Assembly (NCBI GenBank): GCA_013076295.1
Contig: RQOL01000699.1
Span: 6,200,104-6,264,103 of the forward strand
Length of the DNA stretch: 64,000 nt
From: Sanderia malayensis
Lineage: Eukaryota; Cnidaria; Scyphozoa; Semaeostomeae; Pelagiidae
Reading direction: 5' to 3'
Positions 46,207 to 58,399 of the stretch are shown one piece after another. Within the stretch, counting starts at the first letter, position 1. Each line of letters starts with the position of its first letter. Under the pieces are notes generated by a model, which saw only the letters and a program-made list of their open reading frames with translations, was not told the DNA's origin and made no database searches. A program made the translations under genes and the position numbers.

Positions 46207-47942
46207 TTCAGAACCAAGTTCGATCTGGTGTTCCAGAAGGAATTATCCTCGGCCCGCTGCTCTTTCTTTTCTACATCAACGACATCGGAGAAGGATTGAC
46301 ATCAAGAATGCGCCTTTTTGCAGATGACAGCCTTCTTTGGGATAGTAATAGGCACCACTGATGCAGTTTAATTCCAAACTAATCTTGATAATGGGCAGAC
46401 AGATGGCAAATGGTTTTCAATCCTCATAAATGCTACGTTCTCAGATTCCATCGTAAAAAGTCACCAGTAATTCATGATAATATGATAAAAGGGCAAGTAC
46501 TGGAACGTGTTCAAAGACATGAATTCCTTGGAGTGACAATATCTAACAATCTGAATTGGAAGTATCATGTAGAAAACATTGTTGGGAAAGCCAGTAGAAC
46601 ATTGGGGTTTATAAAGAGAAACCTCAAACATTGCCCGCAGGAAGTGAAAGTTCAAGCTTATAAGTCACCTGTTCGTCCTATCTTGGAATATTATTCGTCC
46701 GTCTAGGATCCTTATGTCAACAACCAGATCCAAGCCATAGAGAAGGTACAAAGAAGAGCAGTCCGTTTTGCATCTAATTTCAAAGAACTTGAACCTTGCT
46801 GTATGAGTGCCCAGATGAAAAGGCTAGACATACCGACGCTACAGGACAGAAAAAAGGAAGCTTGTCTGAAGTTATTCAAAAAGGTCATAAACAACACTTC
46901 TGGTGTAACAGTTTCTAATTACGTTTTAAGAAATACAGCAAGCACAAGACAATGCAGCTATAACAGTGAAACATTTCTTCCGCTACTATGCAAGACTGAA
47001 TCATGCAAAAACAGCTTCTTGAGAGCTTACAGTTTCGACTAAAAGGTTAGTAAATTCTTGTTAAAATTCGCCCCCTTGGCTATCATCACGAACTCCATTT
47101 TCGAACGAAGTATTCGCTGTTCATGTGACGCGTTTCGCCTTCTGCTGCAATTTGATTGGCTCCTTCGCAACATTACGTGAACAGTCACGCATTTTTCGTT
47201 ATCATGCAAATTTGCCCTCGGGTTGAACAGCAGGTACTTTTGGAGAAGACGCTTTTCTTTAAACACAAAGGATAACTAGGCGTCTTTCAAAGTGTTTTAC
47301 GACCTGAATTGTCTTTGTAAAGACTTGCTAATTGTTTGAGAGACCTCTGGAAAATTACCGGAGACAATTGAGAACACAGGTGATAGCTTTGTTTTGTTTT
47401 TTGAGTAAGATAGTTTTAGTTTTTGTACAACCGCCATTGTTGCTTTGGCATACTGTGACACTTAGGTTAGGCCTGATGTAAACAACGTCAAAGTTTTAAA
47501 AACAAATTATGATACACGATTATCAGGCGAGCGGAGCGAGCCAAACTGTTGTAAGAGGAGTAGGCAGAGGCATGAGTGGCAGCGAATGCAGCGCCCGAGG
47601 TGCGCCCTATCAGTCAATGTTTCATGATAACAGATAGACAAGTGAGCGCAGTGAGCTAACCCATTGTACGTTTCAACCCATTAACCATTTCAACCCCTAC
47701 AATATACGGGTTGAAAGGAGCATGGGCGTTAGCGAATGCAGCGCAAGAAGTGTGCCAACCACATTAAGTTTTTTCACTTGCCCCCCTCCGGGAAGTCAGC
47801 GAACAAGAGCACCCCTGGCTAGTTTTGACTTTATAATGCTTAATTTAGTGTTTACTTTATAACGCTTAATTTTATTTGGGTCTTAGACCCCTTTGCTGTA
47901 ATGCCGTAAGGCTTTGCAAAGTAGTTTTGTAGAAATAGAAAT
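46207..47942 (+). mobile_element. 5'-truncated CR1/Jockey-like LINE with target duplication
   Basis: Inserted in Helitron 3a between AGTATTCCCA (46197-46206) and AGTATTCTCA (47943-47952), a 10-bp duplication with one mismatch. Starts inside reverse transcriptase: VRSGVPEGIILGPLLFLFYI, then RLFADDSLLW with the catalytic ADD. Downstream: FNPHKCYVLRFHRKKSP, HEFLGVTISNNLNWKYHVEN (46410-46706), and after a TAG, QAIEKVQRRAVRFASNFKEL and NSFLRAYSFD to 47042. This is the C-terminal end of a non-LTR polymerase ORF. Truncation at the 5' end is usual for target-primed insertion. Confidence 0.82.
47520..47835 (+). repeat. GR repeat, two tandem units within the LINE insertion
   Basis: CAGGCGAGCGGAGCGAGCC ... 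GCGAATGCAGCGCCCGAGG ... ATCAGTCAATGTTTCATGAT, then a second unit from 47700, ending CCCCTGGCTAGT. It lies inside the segment bounded by the LINE duplication. It also carries the empty version of the MULE target (47654-47662). Confidence 0.85.
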
Positions 47943-49140
47943 AGTATTCTCAATTTATTTTTACAAGTTTTCACAATAGATAACATTTTCGATACAAATT
48001 TACTCTATTCTACTTTAGTGACTGTTTAATGGCAGAAAAACCCGCAGTTTAATGTATGTGTATTCATAAAATATGCATTAGTTATACTTACCACAATTAT
48101 TCCATTACTTTTCTACTGAATTCCTTACCAAGTTCAACTTATCGTGATTGTACTGTAGAAATATATTATAATTACTTTTTTGTTTTTCATCTTCACACGA
48201 GGCTATAATTATTTTCACTGTTGCTGCTATTTAGGCCATTGTCAACAAGCAATAACATTTAGAATAATATTGCCTAATTTATTTTGTTATATTATCTACT
48301 TCTTCTTCATGTCACAACTTTCACCATGCCGCACAAGTTAAGGAGAAGTATAACCGGTGACAGAGGTAGAAATCAAGTGCGGGGGAATATGCAGCATAGG
48401 AGACAGATCAACCAGTAGCTTCATCCTCAGCAGACAGGAAATTCTGATAACCCATTCTGATAACCCTGGGCATCGTTGACCCAGAAATAAATTCAACCAC
48501 CTCTAATTCAAGTCATGCATTTATACACTGGTGATACTGCCAAATCAAAGCATTTCTTGAAGCACTTCCGCCAATACAACTCAATATGGGCCATGTCATC
48601 ATGGATGGCAAATATCATACGTCATGCTAGAGCTGGACCACCAGTTATCACAATCTACGGAAAGGCGTATCACATGACAGGTATTTGATTGATTTTGTTT
48701 ACACTTAATAGACAATAATTTGATTCAACATTACATACCAATTCCTTCATCATTGATCCAGTGGAATTTATAATCCCCATACTTGTATATCCCTATATCC
48801 CTATGCTTTCTTGGATCATGAACACGTGTAACAGAAACAGACAAATCCAGAAAATACAAAATATGCAGGACTTTACATCATGGATACGCAACAAGCATTG
48901 CAGTAGCAGCAAAACACTGCAAGTGAACAATGGCTAGATTTAGACATTGTTGCACTTCTCCAGAATGAATTAATAGCAGTCAATTGATTTGCACAAAATT
49001 ATTGAAGCATTTGTGGAATATTGGATGAAGAGCGGTATTAAACTATTGTAAACAGTCAGCCAGTAACGACATTCAAAATGATCATCATAGCTTGCCCACA
49101 ACAAGATCGCAGATACGATAATCCTACTGCCAGAGAATTT

Positions 49141-50054
49141 GCAGGTGATAGCTTGCTGCCACTGTTCCTCCAATATTTCACCCATGCTTCGACAATGTTG
49201 TGCAAATCGATGGACTGCCATTAATTCATTCTGGAGAAGCCCAAAGATGTCCAAATCAAGAGGTTGTTCTCTTGCAGTGTTTTGCCTTTCCTGCAATGCT
49301 TGTTGCTTATCCATGATGTAAAATTCTGCTTATTTTCTGGATCTGTCTGTCTCTGTTACACCTGCTAATGATGCAAAGCATAAGTTAGGTAAATAGAAAT
49401 CCAACTGTAGCCAGCATAAGCGAGTAATAAGTTATATTGAAATTGACTGGAATCATATTGTATCAGTTACCTGTCATGTGATATGCCTTTCCATGAATTG
49501 TGATAACTGGTGGTCCTGCTCTTGCATGATGTACAATGTTAGCCTTCCATAATGCCATGGCCATTAACGAGTTGTATTGGCGGAAGTGCTTCAAGAAATA
49601 TTTTGTTTCGGCAGTATCACCAGTGTAAAAATGAATGACTTCGGCTGGAGGTGGTTGAATTGGATCCAAAGCAATGAAACCTCCCATGCAACATTTGTTG
49701 TAATGTTTTTTGTGTTAAGTTCTTCTTTGAAGTTCTTTGCACCACAATGAATACAGGTTCTGTTCATCTTGTTCAGATGATGTGGTAATGGGGAGAAGGG
49801 GATAAGGTTTTCAGATTCAATGTTCTCGGGGACACGTTTGACAACTTGCATTTGCTGATCTTCAAAGAGTTCTGGTATCTGATATTCATCGGGTACTGGA
49901 ACTGCATCTTCCATCTCGATGTCTGCAGACTGTTCTGCTGCTGGAAGCTCCTGGTTTTGAATGGGCAGGTCTGGTTCCATGTCCATCTTCATTGGCTGTA
50001 TCTATGGAAGGGGTACTGTGCTGGAAGTGGCTGATATTCAGGGGCTTCTAGCTT
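49141..50054 (-). mobile_element. Helitron copy 3b fragment (N-terminal region)
   Basis: Minus-strand match to copy 2. ORFs MDKQQALQERQNTAREQPLD (49314 down) and the CIHCGAK region with MKMDMEPDLPIQNQELPAAE (49992 down). Starts abruptly at 50053 in GAPEYQP-like text, exactly where the 3' end of Helitron 2 abuts. With the fragment at 56652-56782 it looks like the two sides of one older Helitron split by Helitron 2. Confidence 0.78.
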
Positions 50055-51114
50055 CTAGCAGAAATTCATCTCATTAAGAACGAACATTGACGAAGCTCAG
50101 TAAATTTAGAGAGAGTAAATTAATCCTGCATTGTTTTTGCATATAATGTATTAGTCCATAAACGGTAAAAAGTAAGTATCATTAATGATAGTTTAAACTA
50201 TGTGCTACACAAAACTATAAAACACTTTTGGCATACAAGTTCATAAAGGTAAACATGAGGTTTAACATGCATGAATAAATATGTACACATAATTCTGATG
50301 TCCATTTAATGTTCATGTTTTATAAATCGAATAGTGAACATGAATGAGAGATAATTTGTCCCTTCTGTAAATAGTATTGATTTCTTCATCATGTGGCTCT
50401 TCAGTGATGTCGACAGCATTGTTCAATAGGAATTCATACTCGCATGGCACACATTAATGCGTTTTCACCATTAAGTTTGGTAGTAATAAAAAACGAAGAT
50501 TGCCAGTTACATTAGTTTAAAGCTCGAACACCAACTTCAAGGGGTAACCTTTGTTCAAGGTTTCCTTGTTCATGACAACTGCAATTTAAATTTGGAATGC
50601 TAAAAAATATCGGGTCATCTATATTGTTATAATGAATAAGTAAATGAGTTGATTGGTTAAGAGGAGGGTAATCCAATGCTAATTATTGTTAAAACAGCTA
50701 TGGTTAATGGAGAGATTGAAGTTTTCCTAGAGGAAAGGAAAGCCATACTCCCATAGGCAATATCGGAGAGCATGGCAAAGCATATCTCTTCTCATACAGG
50801 TGCTACCAAGGACCCAGATCGTGTTGTTGCTGTTGGCGAACACCCCCGGACACTGGAGTATTGTGAAAGTGTCCAGATCGTTCTTGGCGGATCTTATTGA
50901 CTGGAGTGGCGTGGCAAACCAGCAATGTTCAAAGCTTTTAACGGCTTTGCTTTCTGGGTGTTGTGCTGATATCACAACAGGGAACATCACACTGTAGTGC
51001 AATGCCGATCTGCTAGAACCACAATCTGAGCCCTGTACTTTGTGAATGTGCATTTTGGTAGACTGACAACCTCTGTGAACAACGCAATTTATGCTCAAAA
51101 GTTTGTGAAGACCT

Positions 51115-52676
51115 TTACAGGACTTCTTTGAAGACAATGTTTTTTGTCTTCCTGTGCGTTTCCTCTGGGAGGAATACTTTGAGCCCGACAAATGATGTTG
51201 CTCTGGACATGGCCACATATAACTGACCATGTGTGAACACGGAATCAGGTAAATGCAAACCAACATACCTCAGAGATTGTCCTTGTGCCTTGTTGATAGT
51301 AAGGCAGTATGCTAGTCTGACTGGAAATTGCCGTCGTTTGATGTTGAACGGCATCTCAGTGTCTTGTGTTGACAATGTTATTCTGGGAATCATGACCTGC
51401 TGGCCTCTGTGTTCCTTCGTGATGATCTCTGCTGTGATCACATTACGTAGGAGATGGCGTACCATGAGTCTTGTGCCGTTGCAAAGACCTTTGTTTGGAT
51501 TTGGATTCCTCAGAAGAATGATTGCTGCACCAACCTTAAATAAGGAATGTTCGAGATTACGATGTGTATCATCGGATGACCATTATTATTATTTAAAATA
51601 AGTGTAGAATTAATGTATAATTAGTACATATAAGAAAATTAAAGCTTGAGTCTAAGTCGATATAATGGCGTTCCGTTAGGAGTTAGATTGTTGATAAACT
51701 CAATTGGATATGCCGCCTCCTCATCTGGATCCTCTGTTATCACACTGTCTGTGCTGTAGTATGTTCTGTCAGGAGTCTGTAGTCTTTCCAGAATGATGTC
51801 ATTGATTTGATGTGAGAAGTCATTCTTTGGGGTAAGACAACAACGTTCTGACATGATTACCGGATCCAGCATGAGGTGGGACTGTGGTGTATTAGGCTGT
51901 GGATAAATGAAGTTGAGCATTTCCTCTTGCGAAGATGTGCATATTTGATGTGGCAAAGTGATATTGTCAAGTGCATCATGTGGTTCTTGTTTGTTGCCGA
52001 GTCTTAGGAGTCATTCTGAGAATTCTCTGTAAGATTCATCTTGAATAGCTCTCATGTTTGTGTGTAGGCCATGTCGTTGAAACTGTGCCCACAAATCACT
52101 GATTTGATATGATTTAAGACTTTCTGATACGATTTTTTCTCTTCCTGCTTTAGGGACAACCGGTAGAACTTGTCTGAAATCGCCACCAAGCAACATGAAT
52201 TTGCCACCAAATGGCTTTTCAACTCTTGTGATATCCCGAAGTAGTCTGTCAACTGCTTGTAATGCCAATGCTGCTATCATTGAAGCTTCATCCCATATGA
52301 ACAGGGTTGTTTCACGCAACACCTGTGCTCTTCGGCCCTGTCCTTGACATTGCATGTTGATTCCAGCTTCAATGGTATTGGAATTTGGAATTGTGAATGC
52401 GATGTTCTGCCATTGATAAGCAGTGTTGCTGCAATTCCTGACCAAGCCATACACTGAACTTTGTGTCCAGATGCATGAAGATTACGAATCAATGTGTTGT
52501 AGAGAAATGTTTTCCCTGTGCCGGCTGGTCTGTCGAGAAAGTGACAGTTCTGCTCTGATTGCGCTTCAATTGCTTGAATAATGGCCATGTAAACAACTCG
52601 TTGTTCTGGATTCTAGGCAGCGTGCATTGGTTCTCCTTGCCTTCTTTCATGTTGAACATCCATGTGATTTTCCTCT
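51115..52676 (-). pseudogene. Helitron 2 Pif1-like helicase
   Basis: Acceptor TTTTCAG at about 52676. Walker A reads RPAGTGKTFLYNTL, so the first Gly of GPAGTGKT is Arg. A frameshift near 52340, then LFIWDEASMIAALALQAVDR (Walker B) and LLGGDFRQVLPVVPKAGREK. A stop follows FSE at 52011; further pieces are 51639-51956 and 51115-51465 (LTINKAQGQSLRYVGLHLPD, GQLYVAMSRAT). The substitution plus frameshift make it non-functional. Confidence 0.87.
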
Positions 52677-52727
52677 GAAAACATAAACAATAGTTAATTT
52701 GGTAGAAATAGAACTACATATTACTGG

Positions 52728-54023
52728 CTAAATTATTACAGTGAATATCATCATGGTAAGTTGTAAATCGCCTTGTTCTGGGATGACAAAGTCGGCCCGT
52801 AGCTGAGGAATATTATCGTAATTCGTGATGGACAAACCATGAACCTTCAAATTGTTGTCAATATCATGTAGACACTGATACATGTGTCTGTCTTGGAAGG
52901 TTATGTCTGGATTGTCAAGTTGATCACGTCTGACAAAGTCTTCACTCATTGCTTCTTTGAAGGCGTTGAAGAGTGTTCTGATGTCTGGTGGCGTTTGAAA
53001 GAGTAGCAATGATGCAAACAACTGTCTGAGTTGTGAAGGCATATGGAAGATGGCAGCTTCATCAAGGCAACGTGTGATTTCGGCATCATCTTCTAATAAC
53101 CCTAGAGCTAATGCTGCATCTTTGAAGGAGTCACATAGATTACCTTCTACCGTTCGAAGGTCTTCACATGAAGTAGCACCTCGTTGATGCAATAGCAGAA
53201 GTCTGAGTGCCAATTTTTGCTCGCAAGGTCGAGGCTGCACTTGATTTACTCTACCAATGATTGGCATTGTTCTTCGTTGTCTGGCTGTCCATGTTTTTGA
53301 ACGCTCCTGGAAGACATAATGCTCTGGTATCTCATGATAGTGGTACTGATGTGCAGCTGGATCTTGCTGGTTAAGTTCAAACCATGCTGTAAGTATTGTT
53401 CTATCACCAATGTTGTTCAGTCTTTGCTCGTTATCATTGTCATGAAAGATGACTTGTTGGTCAAATGGTAGATGAACAGAAAGCCGTTTGACTATGTGGC
53501 TCTTGTCATGCATGGGGAACTGCATAAGCCGATAGACAGCTTTATGTGGTCCAATATATCTTGCGTTGATGTATTGGTGCACCTCATCGCGTTCAATGTC
53601 TTGAGGTACTTGCTGTTGATTTTCCTCAAGAATTTCGACATGTGCCATATCATGTCCTTTGTGGATATATTTGAAAATGTACTTGACACTTTTTACTGTA
53701 CTGCATATTTCCACGTTGATATGACACTGATATTTCATGATTAGGTGTCTGTTGTGTGGCACTACCCTAGTATCATCCAAAATGCGATCATGTACATTGA
53801 CTGGATGGAGACAGCGTCGTCTGTAGAGAGGACAGCCGTTGACATTAATTTGAGTTTCAGCAACTTATTCCTTTGGAAAGGGCTTTTTGCATTTGTTGTT
53901 TTCCATGCACACGCACTGAGGATTTAAATTTCCACAGGGTCCGTGTGTCATGTGCTTTAGGACCAACTTGTGGTATTTTGCATCCTCAGGGTCTGGAATC
54001 TTTGCTGATATGACTTGATCCAC
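52728..54023 (-). pseudogene. Helitron 2 Rep Tyr region and linker
   Basis: TATCAG acceptor at 54023: VDQVISAKIPDPEDAKYHKL, HMTHGPCGNLNPQCVCMENN. One base change near 53870 separates it from the 350-codon ORF 52728-53780, which has VKSVKYIFKYIHKGHDMAHV (the Tyr motif), a long Rep C-terminal part (QEIPEHYVFQERSKTW-like text) and the helical linker CEDLRTVEGNLCDSFKDAAL. Tyr residues in the motif would attack DNA in rolling-circle transposition. Confidence 0.85.
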
Positions 54024-54144
54024 CTGATAACGATTGCAATAATTAACGATTTTATAATAGAAATGACGTACAGCACAGTTGTATCGTGCAATGGATATAA
54101 AATTAAAAATGAGAGAAAGAATTATTAGCATTTGCAAATATTAC

Positions 54145-55327
54145 CTGTTGTGGTGTTCGTGGTTTATCAGCTTGCGAAAGAAACAGGATCATGTGTGCGT
54201 GTGGTAGTCCTCTCTTCTGGGATTCTATGACATACACATGTGCAGTGACATGTCCAAGAATGTTGTTGTGTAGTATGTCTTCGAGTAGTTCTTTGAGTTT
54301 GAGCTGAAATACTCTTGTCACAATGTCTGGTCGATCATTGGCCGTCTGATATGGATGAATGTTTTCCTCTATCTCCTTCCATTTAGGATTGGCAGTCATT
54401 GTGAGGAAGATGTCTGGCTTGCCATACTTCCTCACGATTGTCATTGCATCTTGAAAATGTTGATGCATGTTTTTTGGCTGCTTGGAGAGGATGATGGAAG
54501 AATGATAACATGGCCAACATCAATATGTATGGGCTGATTCGGATTGTTAGCCCTGGCCATCTGGTTTTCGATTTCAGCTCTTCTGTGGACATGATCCATC
54601 AGGCCTCAATATGTGTCAACACAAAGCTGACGTTCATTTTTCATAATCCAGTGCAGTTTATTGCCTTCTATCTTCGTATATGCATCTACCAGATACTGTT
54701 GAAATAGAAGCGATGTAATGTGGATGGCTGAGAATGCATCCCTGACCTGTATTCTGTATAAATAGTATTCGGCGAGGGTTAGTCTGGTAGGATGGTTACA
54801 ATTGTTGTGGTGTTAACCCGCTATGTGTGTTGTCGGCAATCGTTGAAGGTCCAAACTGTAACCTCTGTCACCATGAAAGAAAATCAAAGGATACATGAGA
54901 GGATCGGCAATAGAATTTGTTGCGTATATCTTCATAAGATCCCTGCATCTTGTTTGTATCTGCAATTCTCTATCATCAGGATTCGGTGCACCTCCATTCT
55001 GTACTGTGTATATAGCTGCAATTTCTCTGGCAGTAGGATTATCGTATCTGCGATCTTGTTGTGGGCGACCTGTTATAATCACTTTGAATGTTGAAACAGG
55101 CTGATTTTTTGCAATAGCTTGCTGCCGTTGTTCCTTCAATGTTTCACCCATGCTTCGATAATGTTGTGCAAATCAATTGACTGCCATTAATTCATTCTGG
55201 AGAAGTGCAACAATGTCCATTTCTAGATGTTGTTCTCTTGCAGTGTTTTGCCTTTCCTGCAATGCTTGTTGCATATCCATGATGTAAAGTTCTGCGTGCT
55301 TACTGGATCTGTCTGTTTCTGTTACAC
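54145..55327 (-). pseudogene. Helitron 2 Rep domain, first exon
   Basis: TTAACAG acceptor at 55327; VTETDRSSKHAELYIMDMQQ and MDIVALLQNELMAVN, then a TGA and FAQHYRSMGETLKEQRQQAI. ITGRPQQDRRYDNPTAREIA and FFHGDRGYSLDLQRLP follow. Between about 54810 and 54480 several frames are needed. The HUH motif is KRGLPHAHMILFLSQADKPR (about 54230-54180). It ends PRTPQQ at a GTAATA donor (54144). Confidence 0.82.
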
Positions 55328-55436
55328 CTGTTAATGATCGAAAGCATAAGTTAGGTAAATAGAAATTCAACTGTAGCGAGCATAAACGAATAGTAATTTA
55401 TATTGATAATGACTGGAATCATATTGTATCAATTAC

Positions 55437-56194
55437 CTGTCATGTGATATGCCTTTCCATGAATTGTGATAACTGGTGGTCCAGCTCTAGGATGACGTAC
55501 AATATTAGCCTTCCATGATGCCATTGCCATTAACGAGTTGTATTGGTGGAAGTGCTTTAAGAAATATTTTGATTCGGCGGTATCACCAGTGTATAAATGC
55601 ATGACACTTACTGGAGGTGGTTCAATTTGATGCAGAGCAATTAAACCTCCCAAGCAGCATTTGTTGTATTGTTTTTTTGTGTTTTGTTCTTCTTTGAAGT
55701 ACTTTGCACCACAATGAATACATGTTCTGTTTATTTTATTCAAGTGGTGTGGTAATGGGGAGAAGGGGATGAGGTTTTCGGCTTCATTGTTCTCGGGGAC
55801 AGGGTTTTCAACTTGCATTTGCTGATCTTCAACTGGTTCTGGTATCTGATTTTCATCGGGTACTGGAACTACATCTTGCATCTCGATGTCTACAGGTTGT
55901 CCTGCTGCTGGAAGCTCTTGGTTCTGAATGGAAAGCTCTGGTTCCATGTCCATCTCCATTGGCTGTATCTCTGGAAGAGGATACTGTGCCGGAAATGGCT
56001 GATATTCAGGGGCTTCTAGCTGACGGTTTTCGAGCTGCATTTGTTGAAGATTGTTGACTGCTGCCAGTGGGTTATCCGCATTTCCCGTCTGTTGAGGATG
56101 AAGCTGTTGATTGATGTGTCCTATGCTGCACATTCTCCCGCACTTGATTTCTACATCTGTCACCGGTTATACTTCTCCTGGACTTGCGCGGCAT
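55437..56194 (-). pseudogene. Helitron 2 RepHel, N-terminal exon
   Basis: ATG at 56194 (MPRKSRRSITGDRCRNQVRE), a frameshift near 56120, then a Gln/Glu/Pro-rich stretch (NNLQQMQLENRQLEAPEYQP) and a short Cys motif, NRTCIHCGAKYFKEEQN ... KCCLGG, possibly zinc-binding. It ends GPPVITIHGKAYHMTG at a GTAATT donor (55436). In copy 3a and 3b the same region is recognisable. Function of this extension is not known to me. Confidence 0.8.
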
Positions 56195-56651
56195 GGTGCA
56201 AGTTGTGATATGAAAAACAAGTGTATAATATAAGAAATAAATTAGGCAATATCATTGTAAATGTTATTGCTTGTTGACAATGGCCTCAATAGCAGCAACA
56301 ATGAAAATAATTATAGCCTTGTGTGAAGCTGAAACAGAAAAAAGTAAATATAATATATTTCAACCGTACAATCATGATAAGTTGAACTTAGTAAGGAATT
56401 CAATTTATAAAAGTAATGGAATAATTATGGTAAGCATAACTGATGCATATTTTATGAATACACTTACGTTAAATTGTGGTTTTTTCTGCCTTTAAACAGT
56501 CACTAAAATGTAATAGAGTAAATTTATATCGCAAATGTTATCTAATTGTGAAAAGCTGTGAAAATAAATCGAGAATACATTAACACATTTTAAATTAACA
56601 TGTTGAATCCAGTTATTTAAGGAGTCAATAAATTTGATTAATAGTACACAG

Positions 56652-56782
56652 TATGTGTACTTGGTGTGATCTGCCTCTGGAAAGTGAGGTTGTTCGTTGC
56701 ACTGTCTTTGATACTGGCGATACTGCCTCATCTGATTTCTGCGTCCTGCCCTTGTGATACTTCTCTTGGCCTTGCATGGCAT
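56652..56782 (-). mobile_element. Helitron copy 4: N-terminal stub
   Basis: MPCKAKRSITRAGRRNQMRQ, then YRQYQRQCNEQPHFPEADH, and homology ends at 56652 where Helitron 2 starts. In copy 1 the matching text continues toward APEYQPLP, which is where fragment 3b begins on the other side of Helitron 2. Confidence 0.75.
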
Positions 56783-57341
56783 GGTACAAATTGTGATTTG
56801 AAAAAGAAGTATAAGGTATGAGACATACAATTAAGCAATATTATTGTTTGGTTTGGGTTAAGCTGTGGGTTATGTGTGAATTTGGGTTATGTGTGAATAA
56901 TAATAGCCTTTTGAAAAATGATCCAGCTAAAATTAGACAAAATTTGATAATGCAAATTGTGAGAGGCAGGTATCTATTGTACTACAAACCCTTTACTATT
57001 GGTTCATACACATCACGTGATAAAAAGGGAGGGAAAATTTCTCTGGAAAAAAGAGCTCCCCTTCGTCCTTTAGACTTGCAAAGGTGGGAAGGAGAAAATT
57101 AGCACGTGACCGGCTGATTGTGTGAAAGGAGAGAGTGTTTGCTTTAGGGTGGACACGTATGCACGTGTGCACGAAGACAAAGGATGCCGGTTTTGATGCT
57201 TATAGGCAACTTTGTATTGAATAGGCCTTGGCTTATCAGATGTTTCCAAAACTTCTTCATCTTCGACCACTCCAAATTTGCTCTTTCCTACTCCACTTCT
57301 TATTCAATATGAAGCATTGATATTATTCCTATAGGAAACCA
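56783..57341. other. No gene seen
   Basis: Upstream flank of the Helitron complex and 5' flank of the Harbinger Myb-like ORF. A CACGTG-type motif near 57101 and a possible acceptor (CCTATAG at 57334) before the next ORF are the only features noted. Confidence 0.4.
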
Positions 57342-58090
57342 ATGGTGTGGACATTGGAGCACGACAAGATGCTGGTACGTGAGATGTTCGTATTTGAGCC
57401 ATGGCAGTTCAAGCATGGAACAGTTGAGAGAGGAAACTGCTGGGAAGCTATAGCAGAAAATTTAAATAAGTTAGAATATCCAAAGTTTAAATTCGTAGAT
57501 GACAGAGCTATAAGAGATCATTACAAAAGCTTGGAGAAAAGGAATAAAAAAAGAAAAAACATGCCAGAAAAAGCAAGTGGTATAACTCCAGAACCAACTG
57601 AAGTTGAAACTGTCATGGAAGACATTATTGACAGATCTGAGGAAGCCGAGAAGCAGCAGCAACAAATGGATGAAGAGAAACATAAAAGACTGGCTGAAGA
57701 AACTCAACAGGCTGAGGAAATGTGGAGAGTCCCTTGAAATCTTTGGAGAGTCAAAAACGGTTAAATAATGATACTGGTGAGTCAAGTGCAGCTACTACAC
57801 TAAAGTCAAGTAAGCTGAAGACAACACTTGCTGCAGTAAATTATTTGGAGAGTAAGTCTGCAGCACAAATAGACATTCGGAAAGAAGAACTTCCACAACA
57901 AAGAGCTGAAATAGGGAAAAGCATGAAAATGCAAGAGGCGGCAATGAAACAGCAAGAGCAGTTAATTCATCTCATGACCCAAAGTCAACAGAAGCAGCAA
58001 GAACAGATGAATTTTATGATGCAACAACAACAGCAACTGAGCATTGCACTATTGAACATTTTACAAAACTCAAATCAAAGCAAAAACTAA
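57342..58090 (+). pseudogene. Harbinger Myb/SANT-like DNA-binding protein (one frameshift)
   Basis: MVWTLEHDKMLVREMFVFEP and WEAIAENLNKLEYPKF ... VDDRAIRDHYKSLEKRNKKR: the trihelix/SANT-like domain found in the second ORF of PIF/Harbinger transposons, where it helps the transposase bind ends and enter the nucleus. A frameshift near 57725 joins it to 57722-58090, a Gln-rich coiled-coil tail (MMQQQQQLSIALLNILQ). Without the shift the protein would be about 250 residues, usual for the family. The transposase lies downstream on the other strand. Confidence 0.85.
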
Positions 58091-58399
58091 GCCCTTATAT
58101 TCATGTTATATTCTAAAATCCATTCATTGTTGTTCACATGCTATTCACAACAGGGTGCAACACAAAAATAATTTTTTGACACTGCTGTTTGCATGTATAT
58201 ATTTTACACATTTCCCTTTTTCAACAAGGAAAACAGAGAGTAGGACAGATAATTATATGGATAATATATGGATAACAGATATGTATAATTTAGTTAAAAT
58301 TGATAGATAATATATGGGTAATATATGGATAACAAATATGAGATAATTTGGTTAAAATTTCACTTTTAATTTAACTTAGAATCAAATTTGAACACTCTG

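Larger units (their letters stand above)
46115..49140 (+). mobile_element. Helitron copy 3a, plus strand, split by a LINE
   Basis: 46115-46206 and 47943-49140 together match the 5' part of copy 2 in inverse orientation (CTGTGTACTATTAATCA at 46125 against its inverse at 56651). The N-terminal ORF starts at 48326 (MPHKLRRSITGDRGRNQVRG) and soon meets a TAG. Later text matches copy 2 (VMHLYTGDTAKSKHFLKHFR, RHARAGPPVITIYGKAYHMT). It breaks off at 49140 inside the TAREI region, where an opposite-strand Helitron piece begins. Confidence 0.8.
50055..56651 (-). mobile_element. Helitron copy 2 (nearly full length)
   Basis: Minus strand, 6.6 kb. 3' end ...TTTCTGCTAG (CTRR type) at 50055; 5' edge at about 56651, set where similarity to copy 3a begins (CTGTGTACTATTAATCA). 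It encodes the same protein as copy 1 with four introns at shared positions (for example 54024-54144 and 55328-55436). It has few lesions compared with copy 1 and so is younger. 50055-51114 is the 3' non-coding part. Confidence 0.85.

Noticed and set aside
50727..51266. 179-codon minus-strand ORF
   Set aside because: Shadow frame of the Helitron 2 helicase C-terminus and its 3' non-coding part; the matching copy 1 ORF (10193-10465) is likewise a shadow.
51233..51601. 122-codon plus-strand ORF over Helitron 2
   Set aside because: Antisense shadow of the helicase motif region.
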